Source: Puffinus mauretanicus (taxonomy: Eukaryota > Chordata > Aves > Procellariiformes > Procellariidae). From it: DNA of 64,000 bases. The notes under the pieces were generated by a model. The model saw only the letters and a program-made list of their open reading frames with translations, ran no database searches and was not told where the DNA came from. This document shows, piece after piece, positions 30,164 to 45,100 of the stretch. A program made the position numbers and the translations under genes. The stretch's first letter is position 1. Each line of letters opens with the position of its first letter. The stretch covers positions 1-64,000 of the forward strand of contig JAJKFH010003045.1 in NCBI GenBank assembly GCA_023333565.1. Direction: 5' to 3'.

Positions 30164-33100
30164 GTAACGCACCGCCACCAGGCCGGGCCGAGCGGGGCGG
30201 GGGGGACAGTGCCGAGCTCTGCCGTGTGGCGAGTGGAGCCGGCGAGTGAGGGGGAGCTGAGGGAAAAGCCGCCGGCCTAGCCCGAGGCCTAGCCCAGGGG
30301 CGCCCGCAGCCTCGGAGCTGGGGCGGCCCGTGAGGGGCTGGGAAGGAGCGGGACGGATTGGCCCCGGGTTTAGGGAGGTCGGAGCTGCCTGGAGGGAAGG
30401 GACTGCCTCAGGGTGCGTGCGGGGGGATAGTGCTCCCCTCAGGGCGGGGAGGGAGCGGCTGCCGGGGGGTGGAGGACGCGGCTTCCCCCAGCCGGGGATG
30501 GGGGCGCGGCGTGAGTTGCTCTAGGCTGGTGGGCGTGGGAGAAGCCGTGTTTGCCCCGGGGTGGTTGTCTGGGGTTGGAAAGGGCAGGATTTGCCGCAGG
30601 CTGGGGTGGGGAGAGGCAGTGTTTCCCAGGGATAGGGGCTACCTGGGCAAGACAGGAGCAGCCCCGGGGGGCTCAGGATGTGTTCCTTCTTAAGGTAGAT
30701 GGGGGAGAGGCCAGCAGCGGCCGTGGGGCACAGGCTTTCTCAGGCTTGGTGCTGAGACAGTGTTTGCTCTGGGAAGGAGTGGGTCAGGATTTGCTCTGTG
30801 CTTCTGCACCGTGTCTCTCTGCCCGCAGCAGCAGCACGAGGACCTGTCCTCTAAGAAGCTGCGGCTGACCAAGCCCAGCAAGTCAGCGGCGCTCCACGTC
30901 GACCTGTGCAAAGCCACCTCACCCGCAGATGCCTTGCAGTACCTGCTCCAGTTTGCCAGGAAGCCCGTGGAAGTGGAGAGCGTGGAAGGGGTTGTCAGGA
31001 TCCTGCTGGAGCATTATTACAAGGTGATGAAGTTCAGAGCCAAGCGAGCTTCCAGAATCCTCCTTCTGGTCTTGTTCTCTTGGGGTTGGATGTGGAGTAG
31101 AGAGTCACAGGCTCCTGGTCCTGACTCAGTTGCCAACAGCCTGGGCTGTTGGAACCCCTCTGTGAGGAGAGTGAGTGACTCTAGTCCTTTACCCGAGGGA
31201 TTCCTGATCATGTTACCTGGTCCCTTTGCTGATGGTTTCAGGAGCCAGTGACAGGGATGTGACTCTGTTATCCCTGCAGATGGCTTGCATGATTAGTCTT
31301 AAATTAACAAGGGTTAAAGACATGACAAGTTTTCCAGGGAACCTGGCTGTCCAAAGCTGGCTCAGCTTTATCTGAATCATTCCTGACTGATGTTTTCTTA
31401 CCTTGCTCTTAATTTGCTTTAACAGTGGAGAAACTTTTTAGCTATTGCTGATGCTGCAGACAAAGCACTTTTAAAATGGTACTTCTGAAAAACTTTTCAA
31501 CAAAAAATTCTTAACAGCAAAGTAACAAATAAATAACAGAAGTAATACGTGCTTCGTGGTAGCCAAATATCGATCCTTCACTTGATAAAGCAAAACTTTA
31601 TTGTGGCTGACAAAGCTGCACTGTAGGCTGAAACATTTCTTACAAAAGTCCTTGTGCTATTCTGTTTTGTGTTTGTTAGGTTTTTTTTTACAATTGAGGC
31701 TATTTTGTTTTGAACTTAGACTAAACTCTAAGCTGCATTTTATCTATTTCTGTACTCTACCTGCTTTGGCTTGTGTGTTGAGACTGTTTTACTTTTTTTT
31801 TTTTGGATGGGTACTTACTTTCATCATTGGACCAGTCCCCAGTCAGAAGAGTGTACAACTTAAGGAACCTAAACTGGTGTAGTATACAACTTAAGGAACC
31901 TAACTGGTGTAGTTCCATAGCTTTCTATGAAGAAAACTGTAGTTCCTGATCAAATAACACAAGATATTTGATGTTTGAAGTTGGTGTTGTAGCCTGTATT
32001 AGAAGAGAGACTCTTAAATCTACAGATGAGGTCACATTTTCAGTGCACAGCCTGTTACAGAAACCAGCTTTTAAAAAGCTGCGGGACTACAAAGCATCGT
32101 AGCAGCAGGGGGGACAGGATACCGTAAGCTGGTGTTGCTGTCAGCAGCGATGTGTCCTCGAACAATGGCCTGAGGTGTTTCTGAAAGTCCCCTCCTGACT
32201 CCTGAGGGTGGTCGGGATGAGGGGTTAGGGGCACTTGCACTTACTGGTGTTTTGGTCGTGGAGACGCCGATCAGACCTGTAAACTAAAAAGATAAGTTTC
32301 CCTAATTTCCTGCTCATGAACCATCAGAAGGAGGAGGAAAATGCCCTCTGGAGTGGGAGGCTTCTTGTAACTTGGTAATGAAAACATTGCAGACATTATT
32401 CGTAAGGCTTTAAAAAGTGCCTTTATAAGTGTCCTTTTTAAAATCATTGATTTAATCTGTATTCGTGGAGAGGGTTGTCCTTTTATTAAAAGAACATGGG
32501 TAATGGTGAGTAAACATCAAACGTATTATACTGTGGAAATCCGTGCATCCTGCCACTGATGTGAGTAGTCCAATGACAGTAACTGTTGTTCAAGCACATA
32601 ATTTTGGCCCTGAAAAAGAAAATGCTTCTCAGCTCAGTTGAGAAAGAGGTTACTCCCACGGGTATCCCATTTGTCACTTGGGGGGTGTGTGTGACACTGA
32701 AGTCTCTCCTAAACACTGTTGAAAGACGTAAAAGTTGTAACTGTGATATTTCTGCACTTATTGAGAGATGTAACTCTCACCTCTGTGTTCAGCGTTGCAC
32801 AATTGCCTGGTAAGATCTAAGTATGAAATCCAGACTTCTTTTTGTCTTTCTACCCTGTTTTGGGTATCCTTGGCAATACGATGAAAGAGAGAGTTTCCAG
32901 TTATGACCAGAAGTCTTGTGTGCACAAGCCTGTAGAAGTCTCAAAATAATAACTTTGAAATGCATGAACTTTTAAAATGAATTTAAAATCAATACTAATT
33001 TGTGAAGCTTATTTCTGTAATTATCACCTGTGACAGCTTTTTCTGTTGCTTAAATGAGCAGATGTATGCAGCTAACATGCTGCTTTTTTTTTTTTTTTTT

Positions 33101-36100
33101 TTTTTTTTTACCTTGTTGTGTTGTGTTTTTCTTTTATGAAAGAGATTGGCAGGATTCTTTCCCACTGTTAAGAGAAACAGTTGTTTTCTGTAGCCCACAC
33201 ACCTTGCTGCTTGGCAGAGGTCAGGAGACCATCAGTCTCAGTTCATCTTCTAAAATCCTCCCATTTGTCATTAAAAACTTGCAAAGATATCAACATTATC
33301 AACACTGAATTTTCCGGCATCTTGAAAACCTGATTTATTTAAACTTTAAATTTTCAAACAGTATGAAGGTAATTTTGAGGAATTACGATTAAAAGAATCA
33401 TTTTGAAATGTACTGGAAGCTGCCACGTAAACATTCTGGTATGGTTAATTTTCTATGGGGTGTGCTGTGGACGTATGGAGGAGGAGGTAGCCTGACAGTA
33501 AAGTTCAGGCCCTTGTGCTGAATTGTGTATAGGTCCTGCCTGTACGTAGTGTTTTATGCTCTTCAAACTGGAAAATGAATGAGGGTGTCTGTTGTTTCCT
33601 TCCAGGAGAACGATGCCTCTGTCAGATTGAAGATTGCTTCCTTGCTGGGCTTGTTATCGAAAACCGCAGGATTTTCCCCAGATTGCATTATGGATGATGC
33701 CATTAACACGCTTCAAAATGAGAGTAAGTCTCAGCTTTTCAGGTGATGCTTGAGATCAAGGCAGAATCATGTGGTCTTTAAGCATTTAAGACAGTGGCAA
33801 GGCCCTTACATCTGAAGTGTATAATTGGGAATTGTTGCTCAGAGTATTTATTTTCTGCTTTTATGAATATTGACAGACAATACCATGTTCTGAGGAGGAG
33901 AAAAACGTTCCTCAGACCTGCCTGCTCTATACCTGTGTTTTAAGGGAGTGCAAAATTTGCTTTTGCATTTCTGTGTGAGAGCTGTTCCTTCTGAAGTGCT
34001 CTGTTCTAGAGAACTAGTCTTGTTAAAGTGGAATCTTTTTTGAAGAGGAATTTTTTTTCCTTACCATGCTGCAGGCTAGCTCATCAGAGCTAATGCAGGA
34101 AGGCATTAGTTGATTAGCATTGGATTTGTAATAGACAGTAAAATATAGGTTGTCCTGTTTGTGGCTTCATTAAAGTCCATTTTTATTTTCTGTTACATTC
34201 ACAGTTTGTATGTGCTTTTCTTGATGCAGTTTAGTTTTGTTTTAATGTCATTTATAGAATCAAATAATGGTTTGGTTTGATTTGGAACGGACCTTTAAAG
34301 CTCATCTAGTCCAACCCCCCTGCTGTGGGCAGGGACACCTTTCACTGGATCAGGTTGCTCAAAGCCCCGTCCAACCTGACCTTGAACAATTCCAGGGATG
34401 GGGCATCCACAGCTTCTCTGGGCAACCTGTTCCACTGCCTCACCACCCTCATCATAAAAAATTTCTTCCTTTTCTAAACCTACCCTCTTTCAGTTTAAAA
34501 CCATTGCCCCTTGTCCTGCCCCTGTAGGCCTTGGTAAAAAAAGCTCTCTCCATCTTTCTTATAAGCCCCCTTCACATATTGAAAGGCCACAATAAGGTCT
34601 CCCCAGAGCCTTCTCTTCTCCAGGCTGAACAAGTCCAACTCTCCCAACCTTTCCTCATAGCAGAGGTGGTCCAGCCTTCTGATCATTTTTGTGGCCTCCT
34701 CTAGACCTGCTCTAACAGGTTCATGTCTTTTTTGTGCTGAGGACCCCAGAGCTGGACGCAGCACTGCAGGTGGGGTCTCATGAGAACAGAGCAGAGGGTC
34801 AGAATTGCCTCCCTTGACCTGCTGGCCACAGTTCTTTCGATGCAGCCCAGGATACGATTGGCTTTCTGGGCTGCAAGTGCACATTGCCGGCTCGTGTCCA
34901 ATGTTTCATCCACCAGTACCCCCAAGTCCTTCCTGGCAGGGCTGCTCTCAGTCCAGACATCCCCAGTCTGTATTGATACTGGAGATTGCCCTGACTCAGG
35001 TGCAGGACCTTGCACTTGGCCTTGTTGAACTTCATGAGCTTTGCATGGGCCCACTCCTCAAGGCTGTCAAGGTCCCCCTGGATGTCATCCTGTCCCTCAG
35101 GTGTGTCAGCTGCACCACTCAGCTTGGTGTCATCCACAAATTTGGTGAGGGTGCACTCAATCCCACTGTCCATGTCTTTGAAGAAGATACTAAACGGTAT
35201 TGGTCCCAGTACGGACCCTTGAAGGACACCCCTTGCTACTGGTTTCCACTTGGATACTGAGCCGTTGACTAACTCATTGGACATGGCCATCCAGCTAATT
35301 CCTTATCCATCTAACTGTCCATCCATCAAACCCATATCTGTCCAATTTAGAGGTAAGAATGTTGTGGTGGTCCAGGTGAACAGTAGGCTAAATGTGAGCG
35401 AGCAGTGATGGCTCACTGCCTACCAGGCCGTATCAACAGGAGTGTAGCCAGCAGGTCAAGGGAGGGGATTATTCCCTTTTCCTCGGCACTGGTTAGACCA
35501 CATCTGGAATACCGCATCCAATTTTGGGCTCTCCAGTGCCAGATAAGTGCTGGTAAGGTTGCGTGAGTTCTGCAGATGGCCACCGAGGTGGTTAGGGGCT
35601 GGAGTACGTGATGTGCAAGGAGAAGCTGAGGGAACTGGGCTTGTTCTGGCCTTTGAAAGGAGAAGGCTTCATTCCAACCAAAATGATTGAGTGATTCTGT
35701 AGCTGGTGAGGAGCTCAGTAAAGAGGTACGCAGCCTTTCACCGTTTTGTTTTGCAGAGTCTCACCAAGTCCTTGCGCAGCTGCTGGACACCCTGTTGGTG
35801 ATCGGCACAAAACTCACGGAGAATCCCTCTGTCAGGATGAGGCTGGTAGAGGTAGCCTGCAAGGTAAGGTGGCCTCCCTGCGGCAGGAAACTTTTATCAT
35901 TGCCACGGGAAAAAAATACGTAATCAGTGTTTAAATTATTTTCATTTTTCTCAACAAACTGTTAACAACACGAACATTTTTTAACTGCTAGGAATCTTAG
36001 TATGATTAGTTGTTTCAAAGGGGTGAAAGAACAACAAAAATCCAGTTACGTCTATTCTTCTCTTCGTTCCACAGCATCTGACAGATTCTTCCCATGGTGT

Positions 36101-39100
36101 AAGAAATAAGTGTCTTCAGTTAATTGGCTGTCTTGGACCAGTGGAAAAAGGTGTGGCAAAAGAAGTTGAAAGCCAGGCTGCCAAAGATGTCCAGAAGATA
36201 ATAGGAGATCATTTTAATGACCAGGACCCTCGTGTTAGAACAGCAGCTATAAAAGCCATGGTAAGGATCGCTGGTACAGTGGAATAAATTGTTTGGGGAT
36301 ATATAAGGAAGCTGGTAAGGGGTTGCAGACTAATCCAAAGAGGTTTGGATTAGAGATTATTTAATTAACTTAGTAGAAGTCCATTTAGCATATCAAAATT
36401 ACCAGGAAAAATAAGCTAGGTTGTGAAATATGAGAGTAACGTGAGATATCAAAGGGCATTTTAGTGATTCATAAAAATTTCTGTTTCAGCTATAGCTGAA
36501 GAAGCTTTTTAATTTGTTGATTTTTTTTTTTGAGTGTACGTAGGTTCTTTCTTTTACTGAGAAATCTGTATTTCTTGATTTAGCATTGTTTACCACAGTT
36601 TCAATAAGCCACTAGTACACCAGCACACAATAGAAAGCTGCTTATGACAGGAAACCTGTGTGATAAGTCCAGAAAGAATTTTGTTTGGTTTTTTTTTTTT
36701 TTAAACAACGTTTGTTTTGCCTCATGGTCACATTCGTTAGCATTCTTTAACTGGTTATGAGGTTAACTGGTTTTCATGTGGGCTGGAGCATGGGGACCCT
36801 TCAGAAGTTTTTAGCTTTGCAGAAATGCAAGCAAAGACCGTGTGCTTGATAATTTTGCTTGTGGGTATCTAGAAGTTCCTCTGTTACCCTTAAAGTTTAT
36901 GACAATATCCCATCTAACCTGATGGTGAACAAGGGTATTTGAATTAATGATATTAAACGACAAAGAAAGAAGCAGGATGCATTTGAGGAGACAGATTGCA
37001 CTTGAATCTGTCTGGGATCTCCCTCTGCTGGAAGTTGCACTCGTCCTTCTTTTTCGTTTCAATCTGTTTTTTTTTGGTACAATTTTTATTTAAAGTCGTT
37101 TGAGTGACTTTTACAATGGCATTCAACCAAATCCATAGCAAGATTTGACCTTGAATTTTTAATTACAGCACAACGTTAACTATCTTTCTGTCGTTTGAAG
37201 CACGGAAGCATCCTGAATGAATTCAGGGTCACTAACGACTTCTAGGGTTCTTGATCATGGTTTTCCTTGCTACTGTGTGTGGGTCTTTGGGTTTTTTTGT
37301 TGTGTTTTTTTTTTTTTCCTTGGATTTTGTCACTGGCATGTTTTACTTTGAAGAAGAATTGGATACAGAAAAGCAACTGTTTGCTTTCTTGTTGATAATA
37401 TTCAACCAGCTATTATCCCTTTGTTTATAAGTCAGATTCATGATACTACTTTATTCCAGGTAGAAAAAATGTTTAGTGGGACAGTTTTTGCTATTCCTCT
37501 GGTTTGGTAATTGAAAAGGTTTACAGGGCATGAAAATTCATTGTCAATGCTACTTTTGGGTCCGTTTTTCAGGAGTGGTAGGAAACTAATTATTTTGAAG
37601 ATACCTATGTCTGTTGTAATTGTGGTTGAATATGGCTGACACTAAACAATTGTTTGAAGGTTGGAAGAATGGATAGACAGTATATTTATATAAATTGTAT
37701 TTTCCTAATCAATCAAAGTATGAATGGCTGTCAAGTTTAAAAAAAATTATACTGAAGTCAAGATGATTATTTAAAATACTTTCGGCCAAGATAATGAAAT
37801 ACTTTAATTATAGCAGCAATCAAGAAATGCAAGCAACTAAGTTTACTTAAAGCAGAAAAAACAGTGGTGAAAACTTAGTCTGTGTCACTTAAACCTATAG
37901 TTATGCTTTCTTGTGTTTTTTTTTCCTGTAGCTGCAGCTTCATGAAAGAGGATTAAAATTACAGCAGGCTATTTACAGTCAGGTAAAACCTTGTATTAAT
38001 TTGTATTTATTTTGTACTTGTTTGCATATCTTGCTTTTTAGGTTCTGTGACAATGTGCTTTGAGAGAAGGAGGGCATTGAACAGAGGTGGAGTATTTTGC
38101 ACTTAGGTTGCCTGTATTCCTTATTGCCCTATGGCAGTGGAAATAAAAATCTTTTTGCATCTTTTTGTGCTTAAACGCACTAAAGCATATGCTTTGATTG
38201 GAATAGATTGTTTATTGGGGGAGATAATCATGGGAAGGGCAAGGCATTATGTAATTATTACTGTCATCTGGCAGTCTCGAATCTTAAACCCTTGTTCATT
38301 GGAGAGTACACATTAAGCCTATGTTTTTTATGTCAGTAAGGTTGCGCAGCTGAAGCCTGTATCAAATCAGTTCTACTACAGATTCACATTTCGTGCTTCC
38401 TGCATAGTACAGGCAATTCTGGAGTTTTACAGCATGTGCCTGATGGACTTTATTAGGACTAGTCTACCTAATCAAACTTGGAAATACTAGGGAGTAGAAG
38501 GGAAGACTGAATTTTATCATCTTTCCTAACTGGTTCATGGTAAGGATACTAACTGCACTGTAGGAAGTGAATGACAGCTCAGGTGGAGATGTTTCAGGTA
38601 TATTGGACTGTGAATCTTCTTTCAGGCCTGCAAGCTGTTGGCAGATGATTATGAGCAAGTGCGCAGTGCTGCAGTTCAGCTAATTTGGGTCCTCAGTCAA
38701 CTTTACCCTGAAAGGTATGTTCTGTATGCAAAGTGACTCAAAGTATTGGCATAGTAATCATCCTAATCCCGAGAGTTTTGTGCCAGCAAGTCTCAGGAGT
38801 AGCTGTTAGAAAACTGATGTGTACAAATTGCTGATAGCTGATAGGAATGCACTGATCCGGATGAAGTTTTGGTTCTTAATATTTGTTGCACGTCTATAGG
38901 AGTTCAGCGTAGTTGTTTCTTGCTTGATGCCATCCAGCATGGCGTAAGATCAACATACTGATTTATGTTTCTCTGTGTTAGCATCGTCCCGATTCCTTCT
39001 TCTAATGAAGAAATTCGCTTGGTTGATGATGCATTTGGAAAAATTTGTCATATGGTTAGCGATGGCTCCTGGGTTGTTAGAGTACAAGCTGCTAAGTTAT

Positions 39101-42100
39101 TGGTAAGTTGCATTTTTTTCTTCTGTATCTGAAAATAGTTCATCTTATCTTACTTAACTTTTCACATATATTTGAAAAGTAGGAGGATGTTTAAAAACTG
39201 TATAGGTAAATTTCTATGGAAATTCTGAGAAGAAAGAAATGAGAGAGGTTGAGGAAACCCAAAAGTTTCTCAGCTGAACTCTGCAGTGATTCTTTCCTTG
39301 AGAGTAGAGGGTTGGGTATCCAATAAAAAAAAAATACTACTTGTAATTCCTTCCCGCTACTTCTCCAGCACAGGACGTATAAACCAACTGAACTCAAGAA
39401 AGACCGTATTGACCTCAGTGGGAAAATAAGATGTTCTGATCGTCTTAAGTAAACTTCTTTAGATTCTGACATACAGTATTGTCAAGCATTGTGTAAAGCT
39501 ATTAGAATGAGAGGGTAAGATTGGACGCTGTTTTAGGATAAATCAGGAAATTATATGGTGTAATTTAGAATAACCCTGTTTCTTCCTTTTGATTTTTTTT
39601 TTTTCCTCTTTAGGGTTCTATGCAACAAGTTAGCTCCCATTTCTTAGAGCAGACCCTTGACAAGAAGCTCATGTCAGATCTGAGGGTATGTAAATGTTTG
39701 GGTTTGTTTTTACTGTGTGTAGTGTACCAAAATCGCACAACAGGTATGTTAATGTTGAGTGTGTTTCTTTACCACGTCCTTGCCTGAAGGCTGCTGAGAG
39801 TTAATTGATGATGACAGGTTTTCTTTTAGATTGAAGTCAATGAAGCAAGTGCTAGTTTTAGATTTCATTAGCCGAGCATGTAATAAACAGCTCTAGGCTA
39901 TTCAGGTTTCGCAGATGAGAGGTAAACGTTTGTGTTCTTCTGACAGCCTTTTGGCTAAAAGCTTTATTTATTGTGTACGGAAAGATTGCATCCTAGTTTT
40001 AGGAGCAAGTGTATGGAAAATTCCTGCAAGATCCGACCAGTAGACCTAGACATTTCAAGGGACATGAGTAGCTAGAGGCTGGGACCCCTGAGCCTTACGA
40101 GCAAAACTTTTCGGTAAAATTCCTTCCTTAAGCAACTTGCTCGAGGTATTACGTTCAGTTTTTCTGTCTACAAAAGAATGAGGGAAGCTAGAGCTGCTAG
40201 TTTTTGTGGGCTGCTTTGTAAAGTCCGTTAAAGAACTGCATAACTTTCTTTACAGTGTGGGGGGAAAGGAGATGGACTAGTGAGCATGCTGAGTGAATTC
40301 ACATTTTACACATTGCTGAACACTGTGTAGTATCGATAGTCATTAAAGTATTTAATTGCAGTTTAACAAGTTGAACTGCAAAGTGATAGCATCTGGTTTT
40401 GCAGATCAGTTATTGCATACTTAACTAGACGGGCCTTTGCTCTGACCCAGTTTGGCTGTTCTTATAATGGATGTCTAAGAATATGTTAATTAAAATGTAT
40501 CAGTTATTATCCTTTCCCAACATCAAAAGTACAAAGAGTTACTGGCAATTAAAAATATTTGTAGAAGAGAAGGAATTATTTGCTTTTCTTAGCATTTGCC
40601 TGTCTCTGTCAATGTCTAAGCCTCTAGCTACATCTATTTTCAAATCCAGTAAAGCCATTTAATATTTTGTTGGGTCATCTTTAAAGTTTACCATGGTTGT
40701 AACTGAAAAACTTGTTTGGACAGAGGAAGCGCACTGCGCATGAACGAGCCAAAGAACTCTACAGCTCTGGGGAGTTTTCAAGCGGCAGAAAGTGGGGAGA
40801 TGATGCTCCCAAAGAAGAAATTGATACGGGTGCTGTAAACTTGATTGAATCAGGAGCTTGTGGGGCCTTTGTTCATGGCCTGGAGGATGAGATGTATGGT
40901 AAGTGTTAACTTATTATGGAATGACTAAAGGAGGAGATGTGCACTGGCTAATAAGCTTTGTTTTTTGGGGGTTTTTTTTGGTCAAAATAGATCACTTGGC
41001 TATTGTGTTTGGGTTTTTTTAACGAATCGTGGACTTCAGGGTGGTGTGTTTTTATTCCATTGTGATCTCTGATATGGTATTTGTTTCAAAGGTGCTGCAG
41101 TGTTACATGGATATCTCACCTTATCTTACAGTCAGGTCAGTTTTTTTCTAAAAGGAGCAAGGAAAACTGATGTGGGAAGACAACCTGGAAAAAATAGTAA
41201 AATCAAACAACAACAGATCTCAATGTTGCACAGAATTTTGTGTAGAAACGTTCCATTGAGTAGCCAAAACCAAATAGTTTCCTATAAATGGTAAAGTTTT
41301 AGTATAATATCTGGTAAGAAGTGGTTGAAACCCACAGAAACCCACTAGGATTATTTTTTTTTCTTTATTGACTTAAATTTAACAGTTGCATGCGGCTCTA
41401 AATTGGCAACATTAGTTGCTGCTGTTTGAAATTGGTGTTTTCTCTGCAGGAAGGAATATCAAATTTTATAGAACTTGTTGTTTAAAACATGGCTTTACAA
41501 GGAAACTGTGTCTATGGAGCACAGTAATCATTCATTTTGTAAACATAGCCGCTTCTAACAAAGATTAGAACTAGTGGAGACAAACCCACATATTTTTCAA
41601 AATATTTCAGAATCCACCAGCTCCAACAAACAGAAGTTTTCTTTTAATTTCCAACTCAATTTTTTCCATGGCCAATTTATACTCATTTGTTCTTAGCCAG
41701 TGTAGGTTTCAGATTAAATAGTTGCTGCTTCTCTTGGGGACTGGCTTCCCTAATGAATTAATAGGCAGCTTTCGTTTTGCAAGGGGCTAAACAGGCAAGG
41801 CTCCTTTTAGTCTCTGCTGCTATAAAAGCTTTCCTCTTGGCTAGTTACGATGTGTTATTCTTGAAAACTGGTGAGTAGATCTGTATATTTTCAGGTACTT
41901 AAATTTCAGGTGAGGTCTTGCTTACCTCTTTAACAATGTTATTGATAATTCTTTTTCTTTAACGGAAATACCTGTGTTCTAAGATCACATTTACCTGTTC
42001 CACGGTGCTATTGTTTTGATCTCTTGAGGTCTTGCGATGATGGATTTGGACGCCGTAGTCTCTTTCCAGCAGATTAGATCTGATCTGTTCTTCTAAGCAG

Positions 42101-45100
42101 GGTGAATTAAGAGTGTCAAACTGACATTTCAGGCATTCCTGAGCTCCTAAGTTTGGCTGTAGCATTAACCATGCTGACGGCCTCAGGAAGGTCTGTGTGC
42201 TACCCTTTCCAGCCCAACTTTCCCATGGGTAAAGTGAAGATTTGTATTTCTTAAGACTATTGAGAATGGCTGGAATTTGCATAGAACTGTGAAAATGCTG
42301 AGCTCTGAATGTTAGTCCTGAATTTGCTTTTAATGTTACTGGAACGCATAGGCTAAATTAGAAAGTACAAAACCACCATAACAAAAATATCGCTGTATTG
42401 TGTTGTAGAAGTTGGTTTATTGTTCTATGACTCCTGCAAATAAAAGCATGTTTTTCTAATAGCTAAACTCTCCCTGAAGCCTGAAAATGCAACTTTTCTT
42501 TTTTCCCTGACTAACAGTAAAAAATTTTTCACTGGCTCAGTCCGTTGACCTGTAAAACACATTCTCCAGTTTCTTGTGCCGTAGATCTTGTGGCAGTATG
42601 GTGCTATTGGGGAGCGTTGATAAAATGGACAGATGTGGAATATGCACAGGTCTTTAAATAGATCTCTCCCTCCACTGCAGCATTTTTAAATACTGCTGAA
42701 CTCTCTACTTCCTTATTTGCAATGCTGCTTCATTTCTTGAATTCCATGTGGTAACTTAAATCTAAATTAGTGTGTCACCTTGGGAAAGCAATATTGGCAA
42801 AATGTTTTTCTTCTCTATTACCTTGGTCTTAATGACCGCAGAGGCTTGTAGTTGTGACAAAAGCTTCGTTACTGAATAAGCAGCGGTCTTGCTGTGTTTG
42901 CATTTTTCTACTTAATCAGAATCATCAGGCATTGAATATGTTCTTTAAGAACAATAGGCCTAAAAGCTAAAAGAGTTTAAGTAAATGTTTTCAAGATGAA
43001 CTAATTTGAATGAAAAATAAAAGTATGTTTAAAACAATAATGTTTGCAAGACATCAGATTAATTCTTATTTGTATAATCCCAGCACATAAACGTTATGGA
43101 AGCTAGCAAGGATGGCTGCAGGGAAGAGAATCTCATCTCCACTTAAGCTTGTTATATTTGGGTATTCTTCAAATTCCTGCTATGTTTTACAGCATGAATA
43201 TATTCTGGACACCTTTTGATGCTTTTTGCTTAAATTCTGAGTAATTTTAATAATTAGGTGGCACCTTTTACTTTCTTTTGAAGAATCCAAAGTCACGAAG
43301 CAGAGGAATTTCATTCTGTTTACTGCTGAAATGCTGATACTCTAGGGCTTTTCAGCAATTCATAAAGTGCTACATAGCAAGTTAAAAATGCAGTGAATGC
43401 TCTGAGCAATTAAAATGTCAGGAAGAATAAGACAAGCAGATTTTAATTATCTAAATTAGTTTGCTTAAGATACCAGGTTTATAGCTACACTTGTAAAATC
43501 CGCTATGAAATACGTAATATTTATTGCTGGATAGGAGACCTATTTTTCACTTGCAAGTCCCTCTGCAGATGCTTACGACAGCAGCACGTGTTGTTTTAGA
43601 GGTGAGTCTTTTGATTTGAAGACTTGACTGTGAAAAGGTCCCTAACGGCATGGGTCCTTGCTTAGTCTCCATCGTCCTCGGGGTTCCCTTAGCATCTCCT
43701 GTCCTTAGCCCAGTCCTTGAATAATATGAGGCCTGGCTGTTGGGTGGTCTGTCCTTTTAAACAGCACTAACAATTAATTCCCTCCCTCTCTTAATAGAGG
43801 TTCGGATCGCTGCGGTTGAAGCCCTCTGTATGTTGGCTCAGTCCTCGCCTTCTTTTGCGGAGAAATGCCTGGATTTTTTGGTTGACATGTTTAACGATGA
43901 AATTGAGGAGGTGAGGTTGCAGTCAATACACACAATGAGAAAAATTTCCAACAACATCACGCTGCGGGAAGACCAGCTGGATACTGTGTTAGCTGTCTTG
44001 GAGGTAAGAAGTTCTTGAGAGGGGGAAAAATTGCATTCCTGTTTTTTTTTTTTTTTTTTTTTGAGGTGTTAAATTACATAATGCTAATCAGCCCCTTCCT
44101 CAGAGCTGAAACTGTCCACCTTTGTTGTTGTTGGTTTTTTTCCTCTCCTTTGAACACTCCCAAGGGCTCCTAAGGTCTAGTAGCTTGTAATCTCCAGGAC
44201 AACATAATACTTCTGAAATAAATGAATTTCAGATAAAACTCTTTCCTTGATCACTGTAGTGTTGCTTCATATGTGTTTCCTTCTGTCTTGTTTTGTGGTT
44301 CATCACTCTGCACCACTTCATATTGAATACAACTTCATTTTCTTTCTGTTTCCTTTGTTCAGCTGCTTTGGCTACACTTTTGCTTACCAAGCAGAGACTG
44401 GGCACGGGCCTGAGATCTCTCTTGTGACTGTTCAGAGGGTTTGTTAGCTCTGCAGTATAGATTTGGCCTTTCCCAACCAGTTCAGTGCTCAGCCAGGATC
44501 CAGGGGACAGCATGAGTCAGCTGCTGTTCCTGGTTGATGGCTTTGATCCAGGAAGGGGAAGAGATTTCGCCTGTATGAACAGTTCTGTCCCAAACTGCTT
44601 TCCCTCATACCCGATTTATTTGCTGAGCTATAGCCCCTGAGGTGTGTTTTTTGATTCTGCTGCGTGTGGTAGGCAAGTTTCTGCTTCTTTTGGGTAGTCT
44701 CCCAGCCTTGGGCGGTGCTGCAAATCTGCTATTTCTGTCTTTTCACCTGCTGTTTGCATGACCCAGGGGAACAGTGGCTTCTTTCAGTTGCGCCCCAGGA
44801 AGAAGCAAACTAACTAACCTATTTTATCAGTTTAACAAATGCTGTGGAATATGATCTGAATTTGCAAACGCAGCAATGAGTTTTAGGCGCCTCACGTTTT
44901 TATGTAGCTTTGTTTGTTCAAGCTGGGGACTTGTGCATCAAGGTATAAAAACGTCCTAGTTAGACTGGGGTTCTGTCTTACGCTTCTGTGCTGACTTACC
45001 ATGTATGATAAATCATTTATGTATTATGGTTTATATTATCATAATTATTATCAGGTATTAGGGTAGCTAAAGTGTGAGAATGATTAACATTTTAATGGGT

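Noticed and set aside
44229..44513. Short open frames in INTS4 introns as extra genes
   Set aside because: None has a domain, a conserved splice pattern or independent promoter signals; they are chance frames in introns.
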